A stretch of 64,000 nucleotides of DNA, from the IMG/VR virus record IMGVR_UViG_3300009103_000004, positions 1-64,000 of that record. One strand, 5' to 3'. The position numbers and the translations under genes were made by a program. Each line of letters begins with the position of its first letter. The stretch's first letter is position 1. The DNA comes from a virus. Of this stretch, positions 26,134 through 34,523 are shown one piece after another. Below the pieces are notes generated by a model that searched no databases, was not told the origin of the DNA, and saw only the letters and a list, made by a program, of their open reading frames with translations.

Positions 26134-26748
26134 TTATGTTTTTTTCTTAAGATAAGCAGGATGTCGCTCAAAACGTGATAGAAGCGTACCCTCATAAGAA
26201 GATCCACCATCACGTCCGTCAAGCTGAAGTTTACTACCGAAGAATGATTCGAGTTCTTCATCGTGTCCTTCCCTTATTACGGTAAATCGCGGAATTCGGC
26301 TGTTGTTCCAATCAAAAAACAATATCTTTGTTGGGACATGCCTTATTCTGCAATTATATATATTTTTGTCCGTTCTTATTTCAAACATAAGAAGCATGGA
26401 CACCTGAGCGTCTATCTTGTGCCCAAGCTGTTTACAGTCAGCCCAGGTTTTCGAATAACGCCCAGTTTCATCAGTGCCAAGATTTTGTGCTTGGACGACA
26501 TACCTATCTGTTGCATGGAACCACTCTACAAGAATGGATCCGCAGGCGTAAACGCCATCTCGTTTAGACTCAAGCGGGTAGCTATGTCTATACTTGAAAG
26601 CGCCACGTTCTTCTGAAATAAGCGAGCTTATTAAACGTTTTTTAGGATTAAGGAGCTGGTATGAAAACATACGGTGTGCTCCTGTCCTAGATTGTTTATT
26701 ACCAGTATCACTTGTTGTTTTTATATTATTATATTTGAAGCTGCTCAT
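26134..26748 (-). CDS. Hypothetical protein, last gene of the AAA+ ATPase unit
   Basis: 204 residues with a strong ribosome site (GGGGG before the start). The chain is basic and Tyr/Arg/Ser-rich, alpha/beta in pattern (DGVYACGSILVEWFHATDRY, QVSMLLMFEIRTDKNIYNCR, RIPRFTVIREGH), and ends in lysines. No catalytic motif, signal peptide or K-x-A motif was seen. It is separated by 11 bases from the next gene upstream and is followed by a strong terminator, so it is co-transcribed with the DUF1257-like group. Function unknown. Confidence 0.5.
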   Translation of the reverse strand: MSSFKYNNIKTTSDTGNKQSRTGAHRMFSYQLLNPKKRLISSLISEERGAFKYRHSYPLESKRDGVYACGSILVEWFHATDRYVVQAQNLGTDETGRYSKTWADCKQLGHKIDAQVSMLLMFEIRTDKNIYNCRIRHVPTKILFFDWNNSRIPRFTVIREGHDEELESFFGSKLQLDGRDGGSSYEGTLLSRFERHPAYLKKKT

Positions 26749-26759
26749 GGTCCCCCTAA

Positions 26760-27026
26760 CTATTTGTTGTTTACATCATCGATTAACTCTTTGCTCAATA
26801 TGAGTACCTCTTGTTTGAGACAGTAGCCTCTACTAGGGTGCTCACAAAGAACCTCTTCTGTGCCCGTCTTACGAGCAACCCAGACCTCACGTTCGCTATC
26901 ATAGCGAACGTTTGAGGCCCGAGAAATATCGGGTGCGCCCAACAAGGGGCGCAACCCGTTTAAATTATCGTTGTAAATGGCGACCACTCTAGAAGCGTCA
27001 CCACTTATTGCTAATGCATTACCCAT
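26760..27026 (-). CDS. Small hypothetical protein in the Ycf46-type cluster
   Basis: 88 residues from ATG 27024-27026, which overlaps the preceding gene by 8 bases and has AGGAAG close by; a longer frame to 27209 would lie almost wholly over that gene and is rejected. The sequence begins MGNALAISGDASRVVAIYND and later has VRYDSEREVWVARKTGTEEV, with two cysteines (CEHPSRGYC). It is probably a small alpha/beta domain. The family is not recognised. Its place suggests it belongs functionally with the ATPase and DUF1257/DUF2997-like genes. Confidence 0.45.
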   Translation of the reverse strand: MGNALAISGDASRVVAIYNDNLNGLRPLLGAPDISRASNVRYDSEREVWVARKTGTEEVLCEHPSRGYCLKQEVLILSKELIDDVNNK

Positions 27027-27237
27027 CTTCCTGAACCTCAACATTTTCCTCCATTGGAGGAAGTTCTTCAGTTTCATGGAATCTTTCCGTGTATGCAAAT
27101 GAACCTTCGTCTTGCAACGCCATGGGGCCAAATATTCCTTCCCAAGTGGAAGCACATTGAGTTGAGTCTGCCGTACAAGCATCGTCAACCTTGAACCCAT
27201 TACCATCACCGTTTATAGTCATCTTTATTCCTGCCAT
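27019..27237 (-). CDS. DUF2997-like small protein
   Basis: 72 residues with GGAGGG before the start. The N terminus (GIKMTINGDGNGFKVDDACT) and the Cys followed by ST.EGIFG recall DUF2997 proteins ('I.I..DG...v...g..G..C...t..le..lG'), which in cyanobacteria and some phages accompany Ycf46-type ATPases and DUF1257 proteins. Both such neighbours are present here. The C-terminal 25 residues are acidic (ETEELPPMEENVEVQEDG). The assignment rests on a short pattern plus context and is moderate. Confidence 0.45.
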   Translation of the reverse strand: MAGIKMTINGDGNGFKVDDACTADSTQCASTWEGIFGPMALQDEGSFAYTERFHETEELPPMEENVEVQEDG

Positions 27238-27248
27238 TTTATTCCCTC

Positions 27249-27767
27249 CTATAACATTAACGCGGTTGGATCTTCTAACGTAGACAGCAGCAAATCAGAC
27301 TGACCCTTGAGATCTTCAACAGTCATTGGATTGCCGTCAGTGTCAGTTACATATTTCCTCATGAACTCGTCAAAACCGTAACCCTGAATTATAGAGTTAT
27401 GAGCAGTTCTTACGCTTTCAATGATTACTTCTTTCTTCAACGCAACAGCACCTTTACCGAACTCGTTCTCTACAGATCCCTGATAGGAGTCGTAGACAAG
27501 TTCAGCATTCTGCCCTTCGTTAGTAACCTCAACGCCTATATCGTAAGCATTGTGTTCTGTTGACGGATTAACTAGAACCATAGGATACACAGTAGTGTTC
27601 TCATTTCCATGAGCCCGAACCATTACTGGGTCCAATCCGTTCTTTGCTCGCTCCTCATTATTTACCATCTCCCAACCGTGACGGTTGAGAACATTTTGAA
27701 GAGCAGTTCGAACATTATCGTGGTTAGCGGCAATGTTCACACTTTGATATGTTGATGTGAATGACAT
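27249..27767 (-). CDS. DUF1257 (Ycf35)-like protein
   Basis: 172 residues. The pattern of an N-terminal ferredoxin-like unit (STYQSVNIAANHDNVRTALQ, NVLNRHGWEMV), then AYDIGVEVTNEGQNAELVYD, then KEVIIESVRTAHNSIIQGYG matches what I recall of DUF1257/Ycf35: 'tt...d...l..al..lg', 'yDIgf..n...yelv.D', and a helix around 'y....v...a...Gf'. Ycf35 genes are kept beside a Ycf46 AAA+ ATPase and DUF2997, as here. The biochemical role of Ycf35 is not established. There is no membrane segment or K-x-A motif. Confidence 0.6.
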   Translation of the reverse strand: MSFTSTYQSVNIAANHDNVRTALQNVLNRHGWEMVNNEERAKNGLDPVMVRAHGNENTTVYPMVLVNPSTEHNAYDIGVEVTNEGQNAELVYDSYQGSVENEFGKGAVALKKEVIIESVRTAHNSIIQGYGFDEFMRKYVTDTDGNPMTVEDLKGQSDLLLSTLEDPTALML

Positions 27768-27785
27768 TTATTTTTTATTTTATTT

Positions 27786-29114
27786 TTACATTATACCGAC
27801 GAAGAACTCACCGGACTCTGGATCCAGACTAGAATCATCTAACGCAAGTTCGACTATCCTGTCTATATTTTCGGAAAGCATCTGACGATCTTCTACATGT
27901 TCCAGATCAATATCTTCCATGTTCAAGCTGCGCCTGAATTCGGATATAGCCTGGTAGAACTCATCAGTACTATCAAATGAACCTAGTTCTCCAGTTAGGT
28001 CGTCTATAATTGAAGTTAACTGAGTTACAGAATTTTCAGTAACGCGAGCTGGGTCTACAACCCGCTTAGCACCACTATCTTTTCTTTCCTCAATTTCATC
28101 CTCAGTCATTAGCGTCCTATCTAGTCGAATCTTAAGTTTCGAAACCTTATCAGCAATCATGCTTCTGATTCCCTTCTGAATGTCAGATACTGTGTCCAGT
28201 GTCTTATTCCTCCAGGATTCTATTTCACGTTGACGAATTGTTTCTTTCTCATGATTCAGCTCATCAGCAGCGCGTATCCTGTCAGCTATTGCTCGGTAAG
28301 AAGTGTTACCCTGCATTACGCAGGACGGTACCTCTTGTGTACGAGTCCACTCACATTTAATACGCCTAGGATTTCTTAGCGATTCTCTTGTTGGGATAAA
28401 CCCTGTGATGACATCCACTAGATCTTCGGAGAACATTCTACGATACTCTGAAATTATTTCAGCTCGCAAAACATCATATCGCTCATACATATAATCTATG
28501 TAAGAAAGATACGTTACTGGAGCTTGGTTATTAAGCTCCCACTCATTTCTCTTATCCAGCTTCCCGTCTATTATAATCTGAGCCTGACTACAAATGTCTG
28601 TACCGGCATAGGTTTCATAATCAGCATCAACAATTCCACGAGCGGCGAGCAAAGATGCTTCAACCTCCTCGAACTTGTCGAACTTTATCATGTAACCAAA
28701 GCGGATGTCGGCATTCGATGAATAACGACTCAGCGTCGAACTGATATATGAACGTATGGACGCGCCAATCTTTTTGAACCACGTCGGGAAAACATCCATC
28801 TTCCCCAGTCGCAGCTTTTCATCCTGATAGCGCTCACGCATCTCTTCGGGAAGAAGCTCTGGCGATATAGTTGCTTCCATCGAAGCAGGGAACCTAACAC
28901 TATACTTGTATCCCATGTATGACTCATTTAACTTAGCATGCATACGCAATGCTTGGTCATAATCGGAATTGATATCCTGTGCAAGGTCACCAGTAATCCG
29001 GTCGAAAGCAACATCACCGCTCCCAACCTGCACAGCAGGCTGGGAGCTTACATCTTCAGAATGCTCACTAATATCAGACTCCGTTGTTGGAGTCTCATGA
29101 TTTTCAGTTGTCAT
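27786..29114 (-). CDS. Helical hypothetical protein between the AAA+ ATPase and DUF1257 genes
   Basis: 442 residues from ATG 29112-29114; the longer frame would need a TTG start and a Lys/Arg leader that is shadow of the upstream gene. It has an acidic N-terminal tail, then long helices (RYDVLRAEIISEYRRMFSED, KETIRQREIESWRNKTLDTV, KVSKLKIRLDRTLMTEDEIE) and an acidic C-terminal region. It overlaps the ATPase gene by 11 bases, implying coupled synthesis, so it may be the ATPase's adaptor or substrate. I do not recognise the family. Confidence 0.5.
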   Translation of the reverse strand: MTTENHETPTTESDISEHSEDVSSQPAVQVGSGDVAFDRITGDLAQDINSDYDQALRMHAKLNESYMGYKYSVRFPASMEATISPELLPEEMRERYQDEKLRLGKMDVFPTWFKKIGASIRSYISSTLSRYSSNADIRFGYMIKFDKFEEVEASLLAARGIVDADYETYAGTDICSQAQIIIDGKLDKRNEWELNNQAPVTYLSYIDYMYERYDVLRAEIISEYRRMFSEDLVDVITGFIPTRESLRNPRRIKCEWTRTQEVPSCVMQGNTSYRAIADRIRAADELNHEKETIRQREIESWRNKTLDTVSDIQKGIRSMIADKVSKLKIRLDRTLMTEDEIEERKDSGAKRVVDPARVTENSVTQLTSIIDDLTGELGSFDSTDEFYQAISEFRRSLNMEDIDLEHVEDRQMLSENIDRIVELALDDSSLDPESGEFFVGIM

Positions 29115-30903
29115 TTTCTTTTTTCTTTTTGTTAATCTTTTCGTCGCCAATCATGATCATGTTGGGAGCAGAATCGAGTATTCCTCGCTCATCGCTTGCA
29201 ACAGTATGATTGACGCATTGATCCATAAACCCAGACTCTTGAGCCCAACGTGTTTGCCTATCATACTCACTGTTTTCACGAGTACTCTGCGGGTTATGCA
29301 ATTTAGCTATACCTACAGCAAGCGAGCCTTCATCCTCTATCTTCTCAGCGTAAGCACGCTTTATAGTCTCGACGACAACATGCTCTATCTCGGCTCCAGT
29401 GAACCCGCGCGTTGAATCTACCAGCTCAGAAATAGGAAAATTATGTAATTCCCGCTTTCTCTTTTTAAGATGAACTGCGAATATCGCTGCACGAGCTTCA
29501 TCTTCTGGAAGACCAAGCCAAGCTTTGGAGTTAAACCTACCGGGCCTAAGGAGTGCATCATCAAGCATGGCTCCGTTATTAAACGTACCAACTATATATG
29601 CGTTGTCATTCTTGTTATACTGACGCTCTTGAAAGTACGTAAGTAATGTACCAAGTAAACGCAGACCGGTGCCCATAGTGGAATCATCTCCCTTACTGGA
29701 GAAGCTACCAAAGAGCTTGTCACATTCCTCAAAATAGAGGATACAACCAGCACCTTGATACAACTCTGGAAGAGCAAGAATCTTGTTCAAGTTCTCCTCA
29801 GACTTACCCAAGTGAGAATGCAATATCTTATTTGCGGAAACCAATAGTACATCCATTCCAAACTCACCACCAGTTGCTACAGCAAGAGCAGACTTACCAG
29901 TACCTGGAGGACCACCAAACAAAATACCATTTGGTTTATCCATTCCAAAGTCTTGAGCTTCCTCGTTAAGACCATTTAGATCTCTGGTTATCATAGACTT
30001 GGCATCTTCATAACCACCGATGACCTCAAAGCCACCCCTTGGTTTTACTAATTCAACCAACCCAGTCTCCCGAATATATTCTCTACGTAGACGAGCACAC
30101 TCAGCCACATACGAAGGATCGTTGTAACTAAAGTCAGACCTGACAAGAGCTAGAGTAAAAGCTTGCCGTGCCTTGTGAGTGTATAATCCCTGAGTAGCGG
30201 AAATAGATTTCTCTACAGTCTCATCAGTAGGTAAATCAAGGTTGGGCCTGCCCCTTCGAGCGGAGTTATGAATTACATCAAATGCCTTACCTAGAGCTTC
30301 CTTGCCAGGGAGCGTGTAGTGCAATCTCTGTACGTCATCCGACAATGTTTCCGGCACGGTCATAGACGGGCCGTAAAATATAAAAGAACACGTACGATGT
30401 TCAAAGAAGGGAAGACAATTAATAATCATCTCCATTACAGAATACGGTCGGCCTGGGCCCCATGCCATACCCGACCAGCACTCATTAAAATTACGCATAA
30501 GAAATACGCACTTTTGGTTGAGTTGCGGGCAGTCGGCTGGAGTCTTACCCTCCATAACCATCTCCTGAATTACACGAAGAGCTTCCACAGGATGGGTTGT
30601 ATCCCCAGTTCCCAAACTACGAGCATTCGTGCCATTGTTCGGGAAGTAGTGCAATCCTTCGTCACCATCCCAGTACACTATACTGCCGTCAATAGTAGGA
30701 CGACTTACAGCTTCCTTGATGTCCTTAACGAATTGGCGCCTGTCGTGTACGTCAACCACAAGTGCTGGCACAGCGCTTCTTACGTGTACTATTAGTTCAT
30801 TTATGAACTTTTCATTCAGTATCGTGTCTTCTTGTTCCTGAGGAAGTTGAACTGTTTCCTCGTTACCTTCTTCTGAGTTAGTCTCAGCATTATTATCTGT
30901 CAT
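29104..30903 (-). CDS. AAA+ ATPase of the Ycf46/Cdc48-like type
   Basis: 599 residues. Residues 30-280 form the accessory domain typical of Ycf46-type ATPases (an N-terminal 'L...v.s..p.lvvd.hd', a 'vFL...f..c' strand, a helical region with 'ARQAF.LALVR', then 'RREYIRETGLVELV'). The AAA+ core follows: Walker A GGPPGTGKS at 330-338, Walker B ILYFEECD at 388-395, sensor GTFNN near 439-443, and the arginine-finger block LLRPGRFNSK at 451-460, then the FtsH/Cdc48-style lid RGFTGAEIEHVVVETIKRAY. It should be an ATP-driven remodelling enzyme. The DUF1257- and DUF2997-like genes nearby reproduce the set found in cyanobacteria and plastids. Confidence 0.85.
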   Translation of the reverse strand: MTDNNAETNSEEGNEETVQLPQEQEDTILNEKFINELIVHVRSAVPALVVDVHDRRQFVKDIKEAVSRPTIDGSIVYWDGDEGLHYFPNNGTNARSLGTGDTTHPVEALRVIQEMVMEGKTPADCPQLNQKCVFLMRNFNECWSGMAWGPGRPYSVMEMIINCLPFFEHRTCSFIFYGPSMTVPETLSDDVQRLHYTLPGKEALGKAFDVIHNSARRGRPNLDLPTDETVEKSISATQGLYTHKARQAFTLALVRSDFSYNDPSYVAECARLRREYIRETGLVELVKPRGGFEVIGGYEDAKSMITRDLNGLNEEAQDFGMDKPNGILFGGPPGTGKSALAVATGGEFGMDVLLVSANKILHSHLGKSEENLNKILALPELYQGAGCILYFEECDKLFGSFSSKGDDSTMGTGLRLLGTLLTYFQERQYNKNDNAYIVGTFNNGAMLDDALLRPGRFNSKAWLGLPEDEARAAIFAVHLKKRKRELHNFPISELVDSTRGFTGAEIEHVVVETIKRAYAEKIEDEGSLAVGIAKLHNPQSTRENSEYDRQTRWAQESGFMDQCVNHTVASDERGILDSAPNMIMIGDEKINKKKKENDN

Positions 30904-30919
30904 CAGTATTTTGTATTTT

Positions 30920-30991
30920 TTATGTGGATGAACCTAAACCTCCCGTGAATAACATCACCAGGATAAACATTACAAATAAAGCGGTTAGCAT
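30920..30991 (-). CDS. Possible 23-residue hydrophobic peptide
   Basis: Between the ATPase gene and the unit upstream, the minus strand can encode MLTALFVMFILVMLFTGGLG plus SST and a stop, a single membrane helix. There is no ribosome site worth the name before its ATG, so translation is doubtful. The surrounding 119 bases hold nothing else recognisable apart from the hairpin at 31012-31045. Confidence 0.25.
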   Translation of the reverse strand: MLTALFVMFILVMLFTGGLGSST

Positions 30992-31011
30992 ATAAAATTA
31001 ATCAATATGTA

Positions 31012-31045
31012 AAGAAGAAGACCTATTCGGGTAGGTCTTCTTCTT
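31012..31045 (-). terminator. Long hairpin over the stop codon of the 102-residue gene
   Basis: A 14-base-pair stem AAGAAGAAGACCTA/TAGGTCTTCTTCTT with a six-base loop spans the stop codon of 31023-31331. The 3' arm is pyrimidine-rich rather than a pure T run, so termination may be partial. It could also protect the transcript end or limit ribosome release. Confidence 0.5.
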
Positions 31046-31331
31046 CTTTTAGTAAAAGTTTAGCTTCGCTTTCCTTTCGAAAGCGTGAAGCGTTGATATT
31101 GTTGATACAACCGTAGTGGTACTCACCAAATGAGGAGAGAACCATCAACAACAAGAACAGACAGACGAAGACCCCAAAGGACTCTGCCATTACACTAATT
31201 ATTACAATCAGTGTGAATGTAACGCAGAACCCTGTTGGCCCAGCCATGTCTAACAACAGGGGCAAAATGTTCTGCCCAAAGATCTTCCGACCTTTTACCG
31301 TCCTATCACGGAGACTTTTTAGCTTGCCCAT
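31023..31331 (-). CDS. Two-segment membrane protein
   Basis: 102 residues from ATG 31329-31331, chosen because GGAGGAG lies 10 bases before it; upstream ATGs lack a ribosome site and would extend the overlap with the previous gene. A basic N terminus (MGKLKSLRDRTVKGRK) precedes two hydrophobic segments (FCVTFTLIVIISVMA and FGVFVCLFLLLMVLSSFG), and the tail is acidic (KEEEDLPE). A holin-like or membrane-accessory role with the two genes upstream is possible. Family not recognised. Confidence 0.45.
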   Translation of the reverse strand: MGKLKSLRDRTVKGRKIFGQNILPLLLDMAGPTGFCVTFTLIVIISVMAESFGVFVCLFLLLMVLSSFGEYHYGCINNINASRFRKESEAKLLLKEEEDLPE

Positions 31332-32004
31332 CGTCGATATGCTCCTCCGATTGTTGGGCTTGTTCTCCATGAACGACAACGCGAGCTGCAAGCTCTTTAG
31401 CTTCCTCCGCAACCTGACCCGCCGTAGCGTCTGACTCCTTCTTCGAGGTTCGAAGATCTTCCACCGCTTCCGCTATGGAAACAGTCTCAGGATCCTCAGG
31501 CTTCTCAAGCTCCTTAGGTTTAGCTGGCGCCTGCTTATCCATCTCTTCGAGATACCCCAAAGAGAATGTGTATGCAAGGCATCCTAGGATTCCCAAGGCT
31601 GCTAGACCTGCAGCCGAAGCTGATGCTCTACCGCTCCAAACAAATGGATTGGCATACGCCTCAGCTTTAAGAGCAGCTAGGACAGCTGCTCCTTCGCCTC
31701 TGTGAGTCCACTTGGTCTCACCAACCTTCCTAGAGATATACTCTATTTCAGCTAGTGGACCGGTCCGGTATCCTACTGCCGTCAAATCAGGCAGTACGAT
31801 TACCGTCCAGTTCAAGGACGAGACGCTGGACGCGGTGGGCTGATCTGCGATCTCGATCTCTGGGAGTCCGAGTTCACTGACCCTTTGCCCACGAGCCTCT
31901 GCCAGGCTCGAAGAGTCAACCCCGTTAAGGATTGAATTCCCCCACCAACCCAGCGCGGCCAAGATGGCCGCGAGGGAGGTGAGTAAGATTAGCTTTCGCG
32001 CCAT
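31306..32004 (-). CDS. Bitopic/polytopic membrane protein in a GC-richer cassette
   Basis: 232 residues from ATG 32002-32004, one base after the upstream stop. It has an N-terminal anchor (LILLTSLAAILAALGWWG), a soluble domain of about 100 residues, a second segment (SAAGLAALGILGCLAYTFSL) and an acidic/Ala-rich helical cytoplasmic-type tail ending DDGQAKKSP. It overlaps the next gene by 26 bases. The base composition is visibly richer in G+C than flanking genes. The function is unknown; membrane partners of the adjacent lipoprotein are a possibility. Confidence 0.45.
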   Translation of the reverse strand: MARKLILLTSLAAILAALGWWGNSILNGVDSSSLAEARGQRVSELGLPEIEIADQPTASSVSSLNWTVIVLPDLTAVGYRTGPLAEIEYISRKVGETKWTHRGEGAAVLAALKAEAYANPFVWSGRASASAAGLAALGILGCLAYTFSLGYLEEMDKQAPAKPKELEKPEDPETVSIAEAVEDLRTSKKESDATAGQVAEEAKELAARVVVHGEQAQQSEEHIDDGQAKKSP

Positions 32005-32005
32005 C

Positions 32006-32293
32006 TCAAGAGGCCTTCGATTTAGATTTCTCCGACGTTTCCAAGGTCTCCTGTACCCGGGCAAGTTGGTCGGTGATCTCCTTCACCCTGGCTTCCTTCT
32101 TGGCGATTTCTGCCTTGAGCTCAGTCCGCTCCTTTACAAGAGCTTGAACCGAGCTTTCAGCCTGGGAGGCTTTTGCAGAAGCAGAGGTTTTGGCCGGCTC
32201 AGCTGGCTCTCCCTTTTGGGGAACTGGCTTGTCTCCGCAAGAAGCGAAGAGCATGGCGATTGCGGCGAATAATGAAACGATGATTTTTTTCAT
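32006..32293 (-). CDS. Coiled-coil lipoprotein
   Basis: 95 residues. A lipoprotein signal (MKKIIVSLFAAIAMLFASCG) with a good lipobox (L-F-A-S-C) is followed by a Pro/Lys/Ala linker and a coiled coil of about 50 residues (LVKERTELKAEIAKKEARVK). A short lipoprotein with a periplasmic coiled coil beside a membrane protein could be a spanin pair or an exclusion lipoprotein. The signal implies a host with lipoprotein sorting. It is the first gene of its unit, downstream of a strong terminator. Confidence 0.55.
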   Translation of the reverse strand: MKKIIVSLFAAIAMLFASCGDKPVPQKGEPAEPAKTSASAKASQAESSVQALVKERTELKAEIAKKEARVKEITDQLARVQETLETSEKSKSKAS

Positions 32294-32400
32294 AGTATGT
32301 TGTATTTGTTTATTTTACTTTTGGTTTATTGGAGCAGAGGACTAATGACTAATCGTACTCCAAAGATATATAACCCGTTTTAGGTTATTATTTCATACGG

Positions 32401-32432
32401 AAAAGGCGGGCTCGAAATCAATCGAGCCCGCC
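32401..32432 (-). terminator. Intrinsic terminator after the 316-residue gene
   Basis: A perfect 11-base-pair stem GGCGGGCTCGA/TCGAGCCCGCC with a six-base loop is followed on the minus strand by TTTT. It lies 22 bases after the stop of 32455-33405 and separates it from the lipoprotein unit. Confidence 0.85.
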
Positions 32433-32454
32433 CAGTTCCTATACTATGAACAAA

Positions 32455-33405
32455 CTATTTAGTGACAACTGCGCGCTTGATTATACTAGCCATACTTTCT
32501 TCGCATATCTTCTCTTTGGTCTTAGCTAGTTGCCCTTCGTCAGAAGCGTATAAAATGTCCGCGTCTTCCTTAAGCAAACTGAAGTCGATGCTTGGGTCTT
32601 CATTCCTCCTAAAAAAAGAGGTTCCTTCGCCACGATCATCATTCGAAACTACTACTGACACATCATGATCATTATCATTCAGGTAGTTATTAACGTACTT
32701 AGTTGGGTTATCATCTCCGGGGATAATGCTAGTAGAGTCAAATACCTTCACGCCTTCGACGTAAAAAGTTCTGCACTGTTCTAGAACGACCTCGCGATCA
32801 GTCACATTGTTGAAAGATTCAAAAATAGACCTACCAATTTGGGCTAGTAACTCTTGAGCTTCAGCATTATGCCATGGATGCTTAATGTCGATAAACCACT
32901 GCTCGATAGGTGACTGCAGAGCAGGAGTGTACTTCTTACTTAAACGAACAGCAAAATCAAGCAACTGCGAGTTAGCCTTATTTTCTATACGCTCAGCCAT
33001 CTTTGTAGCGAACAGGGCTGGGGACCTGCCGAAGCTTAGTTCCATATACTCAACCCACGGATGTGCTTTCACTGCTACATCGTATACATCGAAGTAACGT
33101 AGTATTATACCAGTTACGGATTTTCCGTTGGCATCGTCCGAAGCTTCTTCATCGAAGCAACGTAGAGCTGCGTTATTCTTACCACCAACCCCAAGTAATG
33201 CGATTGTTGGGTTATCATAATCATCTTCGGTTATATCAGATGATTCTTTACATGTTATGTCCGCGTGACCTGCATTGGATTTAATACCTATAGCTCCCAG
33301 CAACAAACAGAGTGCCGTGAGGCTATCCCTGTTTTGTTCTGGAGAGACTATGATTTTTTCAATGCCCGGACCAGCGTCCAGGATCTTTTCAATCTTAGCT
33401 TTCAT
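32455..33405 (-). CDS. Hypothetical protein, possibly MYG1/DHH-like
   Basis: 316 residues, a single-gene unit between two terminators. The N-terminal half alternates strands and helices (KIIVSPEQNRDSLTALCLLL, TIALLGVGGKNN, FDEEASDDANGKSVTG) in a way that recalls the MYG1/UPF0160 relatives of DHH phosphoesterases, in which a 'DVGG' strand is followed by the metal-binding His residues. Here the metal-binding DHH motif is not evident, so any relation would be to a degenerate member. The C terminus (VVVSNDDRGEGTSFFRRN) is also alpha/beta. The assignment is weak. Confidence 0.3.
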   Translation of the reverse strand: MKAKIEKILDAGPGIEKIIVSPEQNRDSLTALCLLLGAIGIKSNAGHADITCKESSDITEDDYDNPTIALLGVGGKNNAALRCFDEEASDDANGKSVTGIILRYFDVYDVAVKAHPWVEYMELSFGRSPALFATKMAERIENKANSQLLDFAVRLSKKYTPALQSPIEQWFIDIKHPWHNAEAQELLAQIGRSIFESFNNVTDREVVLEQCRTFYVEGVKVFDSTSIIPGDDNPTKYVNNYLNDNDHDVSVVVSNDDRGEGTSFFRRNEDPSIDFSLLKEDADILYASDEGQLAKTKEKICEESMASIIKRAVVTK

Positions 33406-33434
33406 TATTATATATGGTTAATTACGTTAGACAT

Positions 33435-33463
33435 AAAAAAGCGACGATTATTAAACCGTCGCT
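33435..33463 (-). terminator. Intrinsic terminator closing the 44.4-33.5 kb unit
   Basis: Stem AGCGACG/CGTCGCT with a ten-base loop at 33440-33463, followed on the minus strand by six T residues (33435-33440). It lies about 30 bases after the metallophosphoesterase stop and only 30 bases before the next start at 33405. Confidence 0.8.
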
Positions 33464-33494
33464 CAATTATATATAACACAAACGCGTATATAAT

Positions 33495-34508
33495 TTACTT
33501 AGCCCTAGTAACCTCGTAATTAACCCCTCGAGTGTTAGGGTCTTTTGTCTTCTTCCAAAAAAAGCGTATCCACATAGCTCCATTGGGTTTGGGAGGCCCA
33601 CCTCGTTCTATATGCCAGCCACCATAACCATCTTCATATTCTTCTTTGTATCCTGGAGTTTTTAAATGCAGCTGTTCGTCGTGATATACTGTTCCCGTAT
33701 CATGAAGCCTAATTCGGGTAATAGGAAAGATCCATTCATTATGTGTGTGGCCTGTGCATACAATGTGAGCATCAGGTACATATACGGCTTGTCGTCCGGT
33801 CTGTATAGTCCCCTTGGTTACAGGAGCATCTCCTCCATAACCATGATGATACCAAAGATTAGTTGATGCCTGGCATTTTTGACTACCGTCAATCCGCATG
33901 TTTGAACCGCCTTGGGGTTTTCCATAATTAAATTTAAACTTAACCCACCCGCTATAACCACCTGTGCGTATCTTAGAACCAGTAGACATGTTTAAACGTT
34001 CAACGAGGCGTTCAGTTAGATTAGTCTCATGATGCTTCAGCATAGCAGTCTCATGATTGCCTGGACCCATAACGGCAAAGTTATTTGCGTAAGGTGCGTA
34101 AAACTCAGTAGCTGTGGCTACGAGCTTATCTAAATAATTACCATGCTGATGCTCGGGACGTATGTCGTCTTTACTAGCTCTTCGGTCAAACTTACCCTGC
34201 ATAGCACAAAACAGATCTCCGTAATCTATAATTACGGCGTTTCGTTCTTTAGCTTCGTCAAGATGCTTTTTCTCTAGCTCTTGATTACAATGGGGGTTGT
34301 CGTGATGTCGGTCACTGGTTAACAGGACCCAGAAGTTATCAGAAGTAGAAAGAAACCTATGATTTATAAAGTGAACGTTTCTACTTATCTCTTCTAGTGT
34401 TGTGTTGCCGGGTAGGTGTTTCTTTTCCGATTCCTCGGTCTTTACTTTTTTCTTGGTGGTTGATGTTTTATTAGTTGCTACTTTTTTATTTTTTTTAGTT
34501 TCGCTCAT
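33495..34508 (-). CDS. Calcineurin-like metallophosphoesterase
   Basis: 337 residues. After a Lys/Thr-rich N-terminal tail of about 30 residues come the five metal-binding blocks of the family in order: SDRHHD (65-70), YGD (96-98), GPGNHE (148-153), YHHG (220-223) and GHTHN (253-257). Such enzymes hydrolyse phosphodiesters or phosphomonoesters with two metal ions; in phages they occur as nucleases or nucleotide phosphatases. The basic tail may bind nucleic acid. It ends a unit of virion and polymerase genes. The substrate cannot be told from sequence. Confidence 0.8.
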   Translation of the reverse strand: MSETKKNKKVATNKTSTTKKKVKTEESEKKHLPGNTTLEEISRNVHFINHRFLSTSDNFWVLLTSDRHHDNPHCNQELEKKHLDEAKERNAVIIDYGDLFCAMQGKFDRRASKDDIRPEHQHGNYLDKLVATATEFYAPYANNFAVMGPGNHETAMLKHHETNLTERLVERLNMSTGSKIRTGGYSGWVKFKFNYGKPQGGSNMRIDGSQKCQASTNLWYHHGYGGDAPVTKGTIQTGRQAVYVPDAHIVCTGHTHNEWIFPITRIRLHDTGTVYHDEQLHLKTPGYKEEYEDGYGGWHIERGGPPKPNGAMWIRFFWKKTKDPNTRGVNYEVTRAK

Positions 34509-34523
34509 AATGTGTTAAATGAT

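Noticed and set aside
27027-27209. 61-residue N-terminal extension of the 88-residue gene
   Set aside because: It lies over the DUF2997-like gene in another frame, and its Arg/Gln/Leu-rich sequence looks like shadow coding.
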